Assembly (NCBI GenBank): GCA_014529385.2 | Contig: CM043959.1 | Location: forward strand, 59,158,753-59,222,752 | Reading direction: 5' to 3' | Source: Adiantum capillus-veneris | Taxonomy: Eukaryota; Streptophyta; Polypodiopsida; Polypodiales; Pteridaceae | DNA length: 64,000 nt | Part shown: positions 36,201-49,000 of the stretch, one piece after another | Numbering within the stretch: position 1 is the stretch's first letter | How the letters are laid out: each line of letters starts with the position of its first letter | Notes under the pieces: model-generated | The model's database searches: none | Told to the model about the DNA's origin: nothing | Seen by the model: only the letters and a program-made list of their open reading frames with translations | Program-made: the position numbers and the translations under genes

Positions 36201-39200
36201 TCCATTGAAACATGAGGAGAAGCAAGGTGCACCATGTCTCCAAGATGCTAAGCTCCATTGAAAAACATTAAACCCACGATATTCGTAGATGAGGGGGTGT
36301 ACATTCAAATTCCACCACTTGTCCAAGCTATTATTGCTAGTAGCCTGAGTGGTTTGGTCTCAAGATTCACCACTTTTCCACTCTATGTCATTATATTAAG
36401 AATATGTGCGTGTTAAGGTCCACCACTTGTCCAACCTATAAGGCTACATCTTTAAGGTTATTCTTTATTACCACTTGGAGTGACCATGATAGGTTTTACA
36501 TGGGGTTTGGTTCCAAGGTCCACCACTTGTCCAAGCTAACTCTATTGAAACATAGAGAGAACAAAGGTCCACCACTTGTCCAAGCTAGGGTCCATTGAAA
36601 CATGGAGAGAAGGATGCTCCACCATTTGTCCAAGATAGGCTCCATTGAAACTTGACGAGAAGCAAGCTGCACCATGTCTCCAAGATGCTAGGCTCCATCG
36701 AAATACATTAACCCACGATATTTCGTAGATGAGGGGTTTACATTCAAGGTCCACCACTTGTCCAAGCTATTACTGCTAGTAGCCTGAGTGGTTTGGTATC
36801 AAGATTCACCACTTTTATTAAGAATATGTGGGTGTTAAGGTCCACCACTTGTCCAACCTATAAGGCTACATCTTAAAGGTTATTCTTTCTTACTACTTGG
36901 AGTGACCATGATAGGTTTTACAGGGGGTTTGGTTCCAAGGTCCACCACTTGTCCAAGCTAACTCTATTGAAACATAGAGAGAAGCAAAGGTCCACCCCTT
37001 GTCTAAGCTAGGGTCCATTGAAACATGGAGAGAAGGATGCTCCACCATTTGTCCAAGGTAGGCTCCATTCAAACATGAGGAGAAGCAAGGTGCACCATGT
37101 CTCCAAGATGCTAAGCTCCATTGAAAAACATTAAACCCACGATATGTCGTAGATGAGGGGTGTACATTAAAGGTCCACCACTTGTCCAAGCTATTATTGC
37201 TAGTAGCCTGAGTGGTTTGGTCTCAAGAGTCACCACTTTTCCACTCTATGTCATTATATTAAGAATATGCGCGTGTTAAGGTCCACCACTTGTCCAACCT
37301 ATAAGGCTACATCTTTAAGGTTATTCTTTATTACCACTTGGAGTGACCATGATAGGTTTTACATGGGGGTTTGGTTCCAAGGTCCACCACTTGTCCAAGC
37401 TAACTCTATTGAAACATAGAGAGAAACAAAGGTCCACCACTTGTCCAAGCTAGGGTCCATTGAAACATGGAGAGAAGGATGCTCCACCATTTGTCCAAGA
37501 TAGGCTCCATTGAAACATGACGAGAAGCAAGCTGCACCATGTCTCCAAGATGCTAGGCTCCATCGAAATACATTAAACCCACGATATTTCGTAGATGAGG
37601 GGTTTACATTGAAGGTCCACCACTTGTCCAAGCTATTATTGCTAGTAGCCTGAGTGGTTTGGTCTCAAGATTCACCACTTTTATTAAGAATATGTGGGTG
37701 TTAAGGTCCACCACTTGTCCAACCTATAAGGCTACATCTTAAAGGTTATTCTTTCTTACTACTTGGAGTGACCATGATAGGTTTTACATGGGGGTTTGGT
37801 TCCAAGGTCCACCACTTGTCCAAGCTAACTCTATTGAAACATAGAGAGAAGCAAAGGTCCACCCCTTGTCTAAGCTAGGGTCCATTGAAACATGGAGAGA
37901 AGGATGCTCCACCATTTGTCCAAGGTAGGCTCCATTCAAACATGAGGAGAAGCAAGGTGCACCATGTCTCCAAGATGCTAAGCTCCATTGAAAAACATTA
38001 AACCCACGATATGTCGTAGATGAGGGGTGTACATTCAAGGTCCACCACTTGTCCAAGCTATTATTGCTAGTAGCCTGAGTGGTTTGGTCTCAAGAGTCAC
38101 CACTTTTCCACTCTATGTCATTATATTAAGAATATGCGCGTGTTAAGGTCCACCACTTGTCCAACCTATAAGGCTACATCTTTAAGGTTATTCTTTATTA
38201 CCACTTGGAGTGACCATGATAGGTTTTACATGGGGGTTTGGTTCCAAGGTCCACCACTTGTCCAAGCTAACTCTATTGAAACATAGAGAGAAACAAAGGT
38301 CCACCACTTGTCCAAGCTAGGGTCCATTGAAACATGGAGAGAAGGATGCTCCACCATTTGTCCAAGATAGGCTCCATTGAAACATGACGAGAAGCAAGCT
38401 GCACCATGTCTCCAAGATGCTAGGCTCCATCGAAATACATTAAACCCACGATATTTCGTAGATGAGGGGTTTACATTCAAGGTCCACCACTTGTCCAAGC
38501 TATTATTGCTAGTAGCCTGAGTGGTTTGGTCTCAAGATTCACCACTTTTATTAAGAATATGTGGGTGTTAAGGTCCACCACTTGTCCAACCTATAAGGCT
38601 ACATCTTAAAGGTTATTCTTTCTTACTACTTGGAGTGACCATGATAGGTTTTACATGGGGGTTTGGTTCCAAGGTCCACCACTTGTCCAAGCTAACTCTA
38701 TTGAAACATAGAGAGAAGCAAAGGTCCACCCCTTGTCTAAGCTAGGGTCCATTGAAACATGGAGAGAAGGACGCTCCACCATTTGTGCAAGGTAGGCTCC
38801 ATTGAAACATGAGGAGAATCAAGGTGCACCATGTCTCCAAGATGCTAGGCTCCATCGAAAAACATTAAACCCACGATATGTCGTAGATGAGGGGTTTACA
38901 GTCAAGGTCCACCACTTGTCCAAGCTATTATTGCTAGTAGCCTGAGTGGTTTGGTCTCAAGATTCACTACTTTTCCACTCTATGTCATTAAATTAAGAAT
39001 ATGCGCGTGTTAAGGTCCACCACTTGTCCAACCTATAAGGCTATATCTTAAAGGTTATTCTTTCTCACCACTTGGAGTGACCATGATAGGTTTTAAATGG
39101 GGGTTTGGTTCCAAGGTCCACCACTTGTCCAAGCTAACTCTATTGAAACATAGAGAGAAGCAAAGGTCCACCCCTTGTCTAAGCTAGGGTCCATTGAAAC

Positions 39201-41010
39201 ATGGAGAGAAGGACGCTCCACCATTTGTGCAAGGTAGGCTCCATTGAAACATGAGGAGAATCAAGGTGCACCATGTCTCCAAGATGCTAGGCTCCATCGA
39301 AAAACATTAAACCCACGATATGTCGTAGATGAGGGGTTTACATTCAAGGTCCACCACTTGTCCAACCTATTATCACTAGTAGCATGAGTGGTTTGATGTC
39401 AAGATTAACCACTTTTCTACTCTATGTCATTATATTAAGAAGATCTGGGTGTTAAGGTCCACCACTTGTCCAACCTATAAGGCTATATCTTAAAGGTTAT
39501 TCTTTCTCACCACTTGGAGTGACCATGATAGGTTTTAAATGGGGGTTTGGTTCCAAGGTCCACCACTTGTCCAAGCTAACTCTATTGAATAATAGAGAGA
39601 AGTAAAGGTCCACCACTTGTCCAAGCTAGGGTCCATTGAAACATGGAGAGAAGGATGCTCCACCATTTGTCCAAGATAGGCTCCATTGAAACATGACGAG
39701 AAGCAAGCTGCACCATGTCTCCAAGATGCTAGGCTCCATCAAAATACATTAAACCCACGATATTTCGTAGATGAGGGGTTTACATTCAAGGTCCACCACT
39801 TGTCCAAGCTATTGTTGCTAGTAGCCTGAGTGGTTTGGTCTCAAGATTCACCACTTTTATTAAGAATATGTGGGTGTTAAGGTCCACCACTTGTCCAACC
39901 TATAAGGCTACATCTTAAAGGTTATTCTTTCTTACTACTTGGAGTGACCATGATAGGTTTTACATGGGGGTTTGGTTCCAAGGTCCACCACTTGTCCAAG
40001 CTAACTCTATTGAAACATAGAGAGAAGCAAAGGTCCACCCCTTGTCTAAGCTAGGGTCCATTGAAACATGGAGAGAAGGACGCTCCACCATTTGTGCAAG
40101 GTAGGCTCCATTGAAACATGAGGAGAATCAAGGTGCACCATGTCTCCAAGATGCTAGGCTCCATCGAAAAACATTAAACCCACGATATGTCGTAGATGAG
40201 GGGTTTACAGTCAAGGTCCACCACTTGTCCAAGCTATTATTGCTAGTAGCCTGAGTGGTTTGGTCTCAAGATTCACCACTTTTCCACTCTATGTCATTAA
40301 ATTAAGAATATGCGCGTGTTAAGGTCCACCACTTGTCCAACCTATAAGGCTATATCTTAAAGGTTATTCTTTCTCACCACTTGGAGTGACCATGATAGGT
40401 TTTAAATGGGGGTTTGGTTCCAAGGTCCACCACTTGTCCAAGCTAACTCTATTGAATAATAGAGAGAAGTAAAGGTCCACCACTTGTCCAAGCTAGGGTC
40501 CATTGAAACATGGAGAGAAGGATGCTCCACCATTTGTCCAAGATAGGCTCCATTGAAACATGAAGAGAAGCAAGATGCACGATGTCTCCAAGATGCTAGG
40601 CTCCATCGAAATACCTTAAACCCACGATATTTCGTAGATGGGGGGTTTACTTTCAAGGTCCACCACTTGTCCAAGCTATTATCGCTAGTAGCATGGTTTG
40701 GTCTCAAGATTCACCAGTTTTCCACGCTATGTCATTATATGAAGAATATCTGGGTGTTAAGGTCCACCACTTGTCCAACCTATAAGGCTATATTCTAAAT
40801 GATATTTTTTTTGACCACTTGGAATGTGCATGATATGTTTTACATGGGGTTTTATTCCAAGGTCCACCACTTGTCCAAGCTAGATCTATTACATATATAT
40901 TATACATACAATATTCAACTAGATTCCCTACCTATCATGTCCAGTAGCATGGATGCTCTAGCTTGAAGGTCCACCACTTGTCCAACCTATACTCTCTTAT
41001 GTAAGGGAGA
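30230..41010 (+). repeat. right-arm motif array, main block with ~430-bp units
   Basis: About 25 units of ~425-442 bp, each with five to six copies of CCACCACTTGTCCAAGCTA or variants (…TGTCCAACCTATAAGGC, …TTTGTCCAAGATAGGCTCC). They share spacers TTGAAACATGGAGAGAAGG and TGACCATGATAGGTTTTACA. Homogeneity rises from left to right. Each unit gives a ~90-codon minus-strand frame (SLASWRHGA, ELAWTSGGPW) that is a translation of the repeat. The array spans the whole interval without any gene. Confidence 0.95.
34270..40720 (+). repeat. higher-order 867-bp dimer repeat inside the right arm
   Basis: Two unit types alternate. Equivalent points recur exactly 867 bp apart (for example 37,189/38,056, 37,631/38,498 and about 39,541/40,408), with near-identity between dimers. 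This points to recent unequal exchange or replication slippage confined to this arm. Confidence 0.85.
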
Positions 41011-41990
41011 TCTCGCTATAAATTCAAAACCTTCCCGCCTAAATTTAAAATATCCCTCCCAAATCTTAAATATCCCGCCTAAATTTTAAACTATCCCGCC
41101 CAAATTTTAAAATTCAAACTTTTTTATAAAAATTTAAATTTTACTACTTAAATTTAAAATATTCTACGCAAAATTGATTTTAAATTCAAGTTTACCACAA
41201 AAAGATATCATTATACCACCTAAATTCAAATATGCAAACCTCAAATCATTATATTGTACATAAATTCAAACAAATTCAAATTAACAAGCCTAAACTGATA
41301 TTAGTTTGCATAGATATGAATTTATCACACCTAAATTATGTCACCATGTTAGAGAGAGTGGTTAGAGAATTTGAACAAGGTCCACCACTTGTCCAACCTA
41401 GATACCAAGAAGGATTGAGTGTACAAGGTATTGTTTGGAGGTCCTTATAGTCCATTGGTCTTAAGGTCCACCACTTGTGGTAAGGGTCACCAAAAAGTGT
41501 ATATATTCATCCAAAGAAATACACGTATTTTTGGTCTACATGTCCTAGTTTAAACCATTTATGTCCATTAGGTGTATCACTAAACAACACTACTATTTTT
41601 GAGAAACAGAAGTTACAATCATATCTACAAATGGATTAGAGGAAAATCAGCTCAGCATACATCCAGAACTCGCTACAAGAATCGACTTTAACAGATCACG
41701 CAAGTAAGTCTTCCATTCAATTTTACTAGTATTACAATGTGTTAGTTATTTGTGATATTTATGTATGTATATATACTATGTGTGCATATCGTAATTAAGT
41801 GTAATTGTGTATCTGCATTATGTATGAGTATTACAATGAAATAACACAAATATACATACATACACATAGATAACACAGACGCACACATACATGAGCATGT
41901 ATTTTCAAGAGAGAGATAGAAAATACAGAGATAGATAGATAGAGAGAGAGAGAGAGATAAATAACTGTTTTTTAGAGAGAGGAGAGAGAA
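41010..41990. other. AT-rich segment with short CCCGCC/TAAATTT repeats
   Basis: Around 41,025-41,120, phrases such as CCCGCCTAAATTTAAAAT recur every ~25-30 bp. Three further motif copies follow (41,378-41,480), then simple AT-rich and AGAG runs. No gene is seen. Confidence 0.6.
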
Positions 41991-41994
41991 AGAT

Positions 41995-42240
41995 AACAGA
42001 TTTCACTGTGTTTATGTATGTGGAAGAGAGGAAGACGATGTATGGGAATATGTGCATGTATTTTCAAGAGAGAGACAACAAGATAACAGATTTCATTGTG
42101 GTTATGTATGTGGAAGTGAGGAAGACGATGTGTGGGAATATGTGCATGTATTTTCAAGAGAGAGACAGCAAGATAACAGATTTCACTGTGGTTATGTATG
42201 TGGAAGAGAGGAAGACGATGTGTGGGAATATGTGTATGTG
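41995..42240 (+). repeat. ~90-bp tandem repeat, about 2.7 copies
   Basis: Units begin near 42,010, 42,100 and 42,190 with TATGTATGTGGAAG and contain GAAGACGATGTGTGGGAATA. A diverged partial unit lies at about 41,890. The open frames across it are repeat translations. Confidence 0.85.
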
Positions 42241-42824
42241 TGCGGGGATACGTTTAAACTATGTATCTCTGTCTTTTGACGAGAGAGTGTGTGTGCAAGA
42301 AGAGTTACAGAGAACCATCTTCTCTATATGGAGAAAGACAGAGAGTGAGAGAGAGAGAAATACCTGTTTTTTCTCTATTCGTGAGGTGTGCAATGTCTCC
42401 TGAGAAGACTGCCCGATCCTGCCCTTCTGGAAAGCGTTGTGTACGCTGATGTTTCTTTGTCTTGTGCGCGAACTTTCAATCCTGTGCACTCCACCTGTGT
42501 GTTGTGTACGATGCCGAGCTTGCTCCTCTACGCGCGCGTATACTCCAACTGTGTGCGATCCGTGTGCGCTTTCTGTGTTTTTGCTGCTCGCCTGCTTTCT
42601 CTGTGTGCGTTTCTCGTGCGCTCTCTGTGTGCCTAATCTTGATAGGGTTTATTAGAATGCCACGTATGCTACAAGTCCATGTTTTATCATAGGATTAAAA
42701 AAAACAAAAGCAATATAAAAAATTAACCAATTCACACGGCCAAAATTAAAGAAATCATGGTTGAAAATATGAAAAACATGCATAACTCTATACTAGGAAT
42801 TCACTTAAAAAAAAAAAAAATCTT

Positions 42825-43125
42825 TGGGCGCTGCCCCTAGCCCCGCGGGGGCGCTGCCCTCGACCCCGCCCGGCAGTCGCGCCGGGAGGCGACAAGGGCT
42901 GCCGCCCCTTGACCCCGCCCGGGGCGCTGCCCCGGACCCCGCCTGGGGCGCTGCCCCAGGACCCCGCTCAGAACAATATCCCAAAATCAACCTCCCAAGC
43001 CCCGCCATCGAGAGCGCTATATTCCACATCCCCATCAAGAGCGCTACCCCCAAACCTCACGTGGAAGCGCTGCCTTGTCACCCCATTGTGGCATTGCCCT
43101 AAGACCCCGCATCTGGAGTGCTAAA
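42825..43125 (+). repeat. GC-rich block of ~25-38 bp GCGCTGCCCC repeats
   Basis: About nine diverged copies of a GCGCTGCCCC...GACCCCGC unit start right after a poly-A run (42,807-42,820) in an otherwise AT-rich element. The composition differs sharply from both flanks, which suggests a captured or inserted fragment. There is no credible ORF. Confidence 0.75.
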
Positions 43126-43690
43126 TGGGAACATTCTTCATTAGTGAAATTTTGAACATAAATTATATTAGCATATACTTAAATATAATACAAATATTAA
43201 CATATTAGCTATACTACTAATTTACTATAGCAGTTCTAGATTATGTCCCATACTATATTTAAGGTGCCAAAGGTTTGGCCTTATGGTCCTAGATTTAGCC
43301 AAGTGGTCAACACATATAGGACCAAGTGCACACTGTGCCACAAAACTTGGCCACCACTTCACTTGCCAAAGTTTAGGCCACATGGTCAATCCTAACTTTC
43401 CAATGTTCTTATTATGTCACCTTTTGCCTCGTGGAAAACCTAGGCTTGTTTTCACATACTCAGGCACTTCAAGCCACAATAAATTGTCATTACTCTTCAA
43501 CAACCCTTTTGTTCAAGTCTTTGAAAAAACATTGTTTAAGGCCACCCTAAACCATTTTCATTTAGGGGTGTCTAAAACTAGCTTTTTGGCAATTCGAAAA
43601 GAAAATGGTCAAAGTTTTATACTTAGTTTTAACCACTTGACCAATTCAAATATTGGAAAGCAAGGTCTTGTAATACTTTTCTTTGGACAT
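43126..43690. other. spacer with diverged motif-like phrases
   Basis: AT-rich at first, then sequence with 'GCCAAGTGGTCAA' and related phrases that look like very old arm repeats. The 150-codon frame at 43,283-43,735 has no domain and lies in repeat-like DNA, so I do not call it a gene. Confidence 0.45.
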
Positions 43691-45965
43691 CACACATTAA
43701 AACTAGGTCCCTCACTTGTCCAAGCTATGCTCTAATACAATAAAGGGCTTTTGGTTTCAAGATGCACCACTTTCCCAACCTTGATTCCATTAAAGAAGCT
43801 AGCTCTACTTAGACATTTAATAGCAAGGTCTTGCAGCAGTTCAGATTGAACATTTTCCATGGCAGCTAGGTCCACCACTTATCTAAGCTATGCTCTAATA
43901 GAGTAAGGGGGTTTTGGTTTCAAGATCCACCACTTGTCCAAACTTGATTTGGGAAGCAAGGTCCTATAATAGTTTGCTTTGGACATTCACCATTACAACT
44001 AAGTCCACCACTTCTCCAAGCTATGTTCTAATACACTAAGGAGGTTTTGGTTTCAAGGAGAACCACTTGTACGACTTTGTTTTTGGAAGTAAGGTCTTTA
44101 CATAGTTCACCTTGGACCTTGGACATTGGATACTACAACTAAGCCCACCACTTGTCCAAGATATCCTCTATATATAGCCAAAGGGTTTGGGTTTCAAGAT
44201 TCACCACTTTTCCAACCTTTCTTCCATTAAAGAAAGGAGGGGCTTTATAACTAGGTCCACCACTTGTCCAAGCTATGCTCTGATATGGAAAGGGGATTTT
44301 GGTTTCAAGGTCCACCACGTGTTCAACCTTGCAAGACTCAAGGGATACTTGGACATTGGAAAGCATAGTCCTATAGTAGTTGATAGGTGGCAGTGGGTAT
44401 TACAACTAGGTCCAACCTATGCTCTCATATCGCAAAGAGGCTTTTCTTTCAAGGTCCACCACTTGTCCAACCTTGCTTCCATTAAAGAAATGAGGGGCTA
44501 CGTAAACATTGGCAAGCAAGGTAGCAAGGTTCTAAGGTGTTTCACCTTGGATATTGGGCATTATAACTAGGTCCACCACTTGTCCAAGCTATGCTCTGAT
44601 AAAGAAAGGGGATTTTCGTTTAAAGGTCCACCATGTGTTCAACCTTTCTAATATAGAAAGGGGATTTTGGTTTCAAGGTCCACCACGTGTTCAACCTTGC
44701 AAGACTCAAGGGATACTTGGACATTGGAAAGCATAGTCCTATAGTAGTTGATAGGTGGCAGTGGGTATTACAACTAGGTCCAACCTATGCTCTCATATCG
44801 CAAAGAGGCTTTGCTTTCAAGGTCCACCACTTGTCCAACCTTGCTTCCATTAAAGAAATGAGGGGCTACGTAAACATTGGCAAGCAAGGTAGCAAGGTTC
44901 TAAGGTGTTTCACCTTGGATATTGGGCATTATAACTAGGTCCACCACTTGTCCAAGCTATGCTCTGATAAAGAAAGGGGATTTTTGTTTAAAGGTCCACC
45001 ATGTGTTCAACCTTTCTAATATAGAAAGGGGATTTTGGTTTCAAGGTCCACCACGTGTTCAACCTTGCAAGACTCAAGGGATACTTGGACATTGGAAAGC
45101 ATAGTCCTATAGTAGTTGATAGGTGGCAGTGGGTATTACAACTAGGTCCAACCTATGCTCTCATATCGCAAAGAGGCTTTGCTTTCAAGGTCCACCACTT
45201 GTCCAACCTTGCTTCCATTAAAGAAATGAGGGGCTACGTAAACATTGGCAAGCAAGGTAGCAAGGTTCTAAGGTGTTTCACCTTGGATATTGGGCATTAT
45301 AACTAGGTCCACCACTTGTCCAAGCTATGCTCTGATAAAGAAAGGGGATTTTCGTTTAAAGGTCCACCATGTGTTCAACCTTTCTAATATAGAAAGGGGA
45401 TTTTGGTTTCAAGGTCCACCACGTGTTCAACCTTGAAAGACTCAAGGGATACTTGGACATTGGAAAGCATAGTCTTATAGTAGTTGATAGGTGGCAGTGG
45501 GTATTAAAACTAGGTCCAACCTATGCTCTTATATAGCAAAGAGGCTTTGCTTTCAAGGTCCACCACTTGTCCAACCTTACTTCCATTAAAGAAATGAGGG
45601 GCTACGTAAACATTGGCAAGCAAGGTAGCAAAGTCCTAAGGTATTTCACCTTGGATATTGGGCATTATAACTAGGTCCACCACTTGTCCAAGCTATGCTC
45701 TGATATAGAAAGGGGATTTTTGTTTCAAGGTCCACCGCGTGTTCAACCTTGAAAGACTCAAGGGATACTTGGACATTGGAAAGCATAGTCCTATAGTAGT
45801 TGATAGGTGGCAGTGGGTATTACAACTAGGTCCACCACTTGTCCAACCTATGCTCTCATATAGCAAAGAGGCTTTGGTTTCAAGGTCCACCACTTGTCCA
45901 ACCTTGCTTCCATTAATATAGCAAGGAGGATTTGGTCTCAAGGTTCACCACTTGTCCAACCTATG
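43690..45965 (+). repeat. right-arm array, outer ~368-bp units
   Basis: Equivalent points (ATAACTAGGTCCACCACTTG) lie near 44,248, 44,563, 44,929, 45,297 and 45,666, giving units of ~314-369 bp that are almost identical between 44.6 and 45.6 kb. They carry the same core motif in the same orientation as the main right-arm block but with different spacers (TTGGACATTGGAAAGCAT, TAGTTGATAGGTGGCAGTGG). The array ends about 90 bp before the transposase-like gene. Confidence 0.93.
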
Positions 45966-46056
45966 CAAACCTTTTTCATGTTGTAGCATGATTTTTGGTT
46001 TGAAGAGTATTTTTCTATAACTATGGATTTAACAATGTAATCTTTTTACTTACAGG

Positions 46057-49000
46057 ATGGACTTTGAATCTGGGGAGAAAGTACATATGATACTTGACAA
46101 TGAAATCGTTGGTATTGGTTGTGTGTGTAGAACAGATCCAGATTCCACTTGTGGTGGTACAAAGATAGGGCTGGGAAATGTCTCCATACTAGTGGAGGAA
46201 TGCTTGAAGGATGTGGTCCTACCTTTTCCTACAATGGATACTTCATCTCTCCAAGGCTCATTATGGAGTGCTGTTCGATGGTCAAAGCTTCTTTTGCAAT
46301 CTTTTGTATTAAATGGGAACTTAATTGATCCACACGAAAGCTACAATGGTGATGAAGAACATGATCATTCTGATCCTCTAGTTACAGATGCAATACCTAT
46401 GACAAGCCCAGAATTTGAAGCAATGATTCGAGAGTCTTGGAGAAATCAGAGGGTCCTTTTAAAAGATGACACAATGATGCAAACCATGAATGAAGGGACC
46501 ATCTTATATGTATTTCCACATGATTATGTCAACTTTCAGGAACTTGGTCCTGATTGTGTGGGTGTGGGTATTGAAAGAGAAAATGCAAGCATTCATGATG
46601 TGGTTGAAGTGGGTAGCATCACTTTGCTAAAGTGGCCCATCAAGCAGACAACAATGTTGAATGGGAGCCCATTACAACGCTTTGTTCCTGTTGATGGCAT
46701 GCATGCTACATATGAGGATGTATCCAACGATGGCAATGTTGGAAAAAAACTTGATGGGAGTAATGTTGTCCAGTTGTCAAGGAAGAGACGATACACTTTC
46801 ATGAACAGGACTCAAAAATCAAAAGCAGCACCAGCTTCGACTTTTTACCTTTCAAACAAATCAATTCAAAGGGTATCATGCATTGATTGTTGTGCACAAA
46901 AATGCTGCCAATTTGCAGATCGTGATATGGTGACAAGGTTACGACAACAATTTTGGGGAGAGTCTCAAAAATCACGCACTAATTATGTTTATGATGTTCT
47001 TTCTATATGTTATCAGAAAGATGAGAAGTCACGATACCAATTCAGGCTAAATGGCTCTATTGTTTGTTGTAGAGCATGGTATGAGCTACATGGAATACCA
47101 AAGACATCATTTTATCGATACAAGGAGAACTTTGAAAATGGTGTGCGCCAATATGTACATGGGAACACATGTACATTGAGAAGGGGACTTCAACATACTA
47201 GTTTAGCAAGAGCACTACTAAACGAGTTTGTGGAAAATAACTCTGAGAAAATGCCACATAGAAGTAGAACACTGCTAGATGGCTCAAGAGAGACTCAATT
47301 GGTGATTCCATCAACATACAAACAAGTGGATATTTTATGTGAAATCAACACGACACTTGACCAAATGGGCTATGAGAAGAAGCTATCCCAATCTTCTTTT
47401 GGTAGAATTTGGAACAAAGAGTACCCACATGTCACTTTAACAAAGACGAGTGAGTTCTCTAAGTGCAATATTTGTAGCTCAATCAAGGCAAGGTTAGAAG
47501 CTAAACCTTCTCTTGAAGAGAGAGCTCTTCTCTTGAGGGAGAGAGAAGTTCACATGGCACAACAAAAGAGTTGCAGAAGCCTATATTATGCATGGCGCAC
47601 GTATTCAGAAACTCAACCACAAAAATATGTATGCATAATCCATGATAAGATGGATCAAAAGAAGACTGCCATTCCTAGATTACGCATTGTTCCCAAGGGT
47701 GTGGATTCAGGATATAATCTGCAGGTGGCATTGATTGGCATGATCACTCATGGACATGGAGAAGGTCATTACGGACACTTTGTCTTGAATGGTTTGTGGC
47801 CAGCTGATCCAAATCTTACAATTGGCTCAATTGCTAATTGTTTACATAACCTCGAGAGGATAGATAAGCATCCTCTTGGTGATCTAGTAACAAATGGACT
47901 TCCAAGGAGCAATATTTCACTACTACATGCTTTGAACTCAAGGGATGCTTTGGACTACCATAACTTGAGTGATGGAAAAGAGCCCATTGTGCAGTCGTCA
48001 GAAATTGCAGAAGAGGAATTGGGGTCAACATTTCGCAGATTGCCAGAGAACTTGTTGCTACAATTGGATAATTGTGCAGGGGAAAACAAAAATCGATACT
48101 TATTTGCCTATTTGTCAATGCTTGTTGCAAGGGGTGTTTTCAAAACCATCCAGCTGGGATTTTTAATGGTTGGGCATACACATGAGGACATAGACGCCAT
48201 GTTTAGTAGGTTTTCAGAGAAGTTGAGAGTTACACAAACCTATACTTTGCCACATTTGATGGATACATTACGAAACAGCTCATCTTCATCTCCAGCTCCA
48301 TTTTTTCTCACAAAGATCCCTGATTTCAAGCAATATTGTGATGGCTATCTTTGTGATGGACAAGACATACTTGTTGGACATTCCAAACCGCTTCAGTTCA
48401 GGTTCTTTATGCAAGATGAGACACCAATGATGCAATATAAGGCACATGTAGGTGTATCAAGTTGGAGTGGAAGTATTCGCCTTTGGAAAACGGACACAGA
48501 AGGCAAGCCAATGTTACCACATGGAGATCCACCTCTAGTACAAATGGCGGAGTATGTCAAGGCCCACGAAGAAGTCATTTTGGGGCTAAAGAACTATATA
48601 AAATTTTGGAAAAATTTAGGGAATGGTTCAAGTATTCCGCGATATTATAGACCCGTGATAGATTATTGGAGTAAGGTAATTGAAGAGATTGGAAAAGCAA
48701 TCATATCAGAGGGAGTCTTGTATGAAATGTTTTGGCCAAAAACTCAAGAATATTCTCATCTACAAAGCACTACAATGAATTTGCAACAAGGAGCAGAAAG
48801 ATTCCTAGGCCTTGAAGAGTTGAATGATCATTTTTGTGGGCCTCAACGAGATAGGCCAAGGGAAGAGTTTGACCCTATGTCTGATGTGCACCAAGGTGAC
48901 TTTCTTATGCTTGTTCCGAGTGACACAGAAATCTATCCAGTGTGGCTTGCAATGGCTTTATCTGACATTGATAATGAGCCTACATCACCAAACTACAGAA

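Noticed and set aside
30314-40707. A series of ~90-codon minus-strand ORFs (…SLASWRHGA…LAWTSGGPW…) that could be taken for a multicopy small-protein family.
   Set aside because: They coincide with the repeat unit, start and stop at variable points, have no family resemblance, and appear in the left arm on the other strand as the motif flips. They are translations of the DNA repeat.
41941-41960. Short (GA)n/(GATA)n runs as a possible regulatory element.
   Set aside because: They are simple low-complexity sequence without position or conservation evidence.
43283-43735. A 150-codon ORF near the outer right arm.
   Set aside because: It lies in diverged arm-repeat DNA, with no recognisable domain and no splice context.
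14100-45965. A CRISPR-like array.
   Set aside because: The repeats are in a plant transposon, spacers are themselves repetitive and not unique, unit lengths vary, and no cas genes are present.
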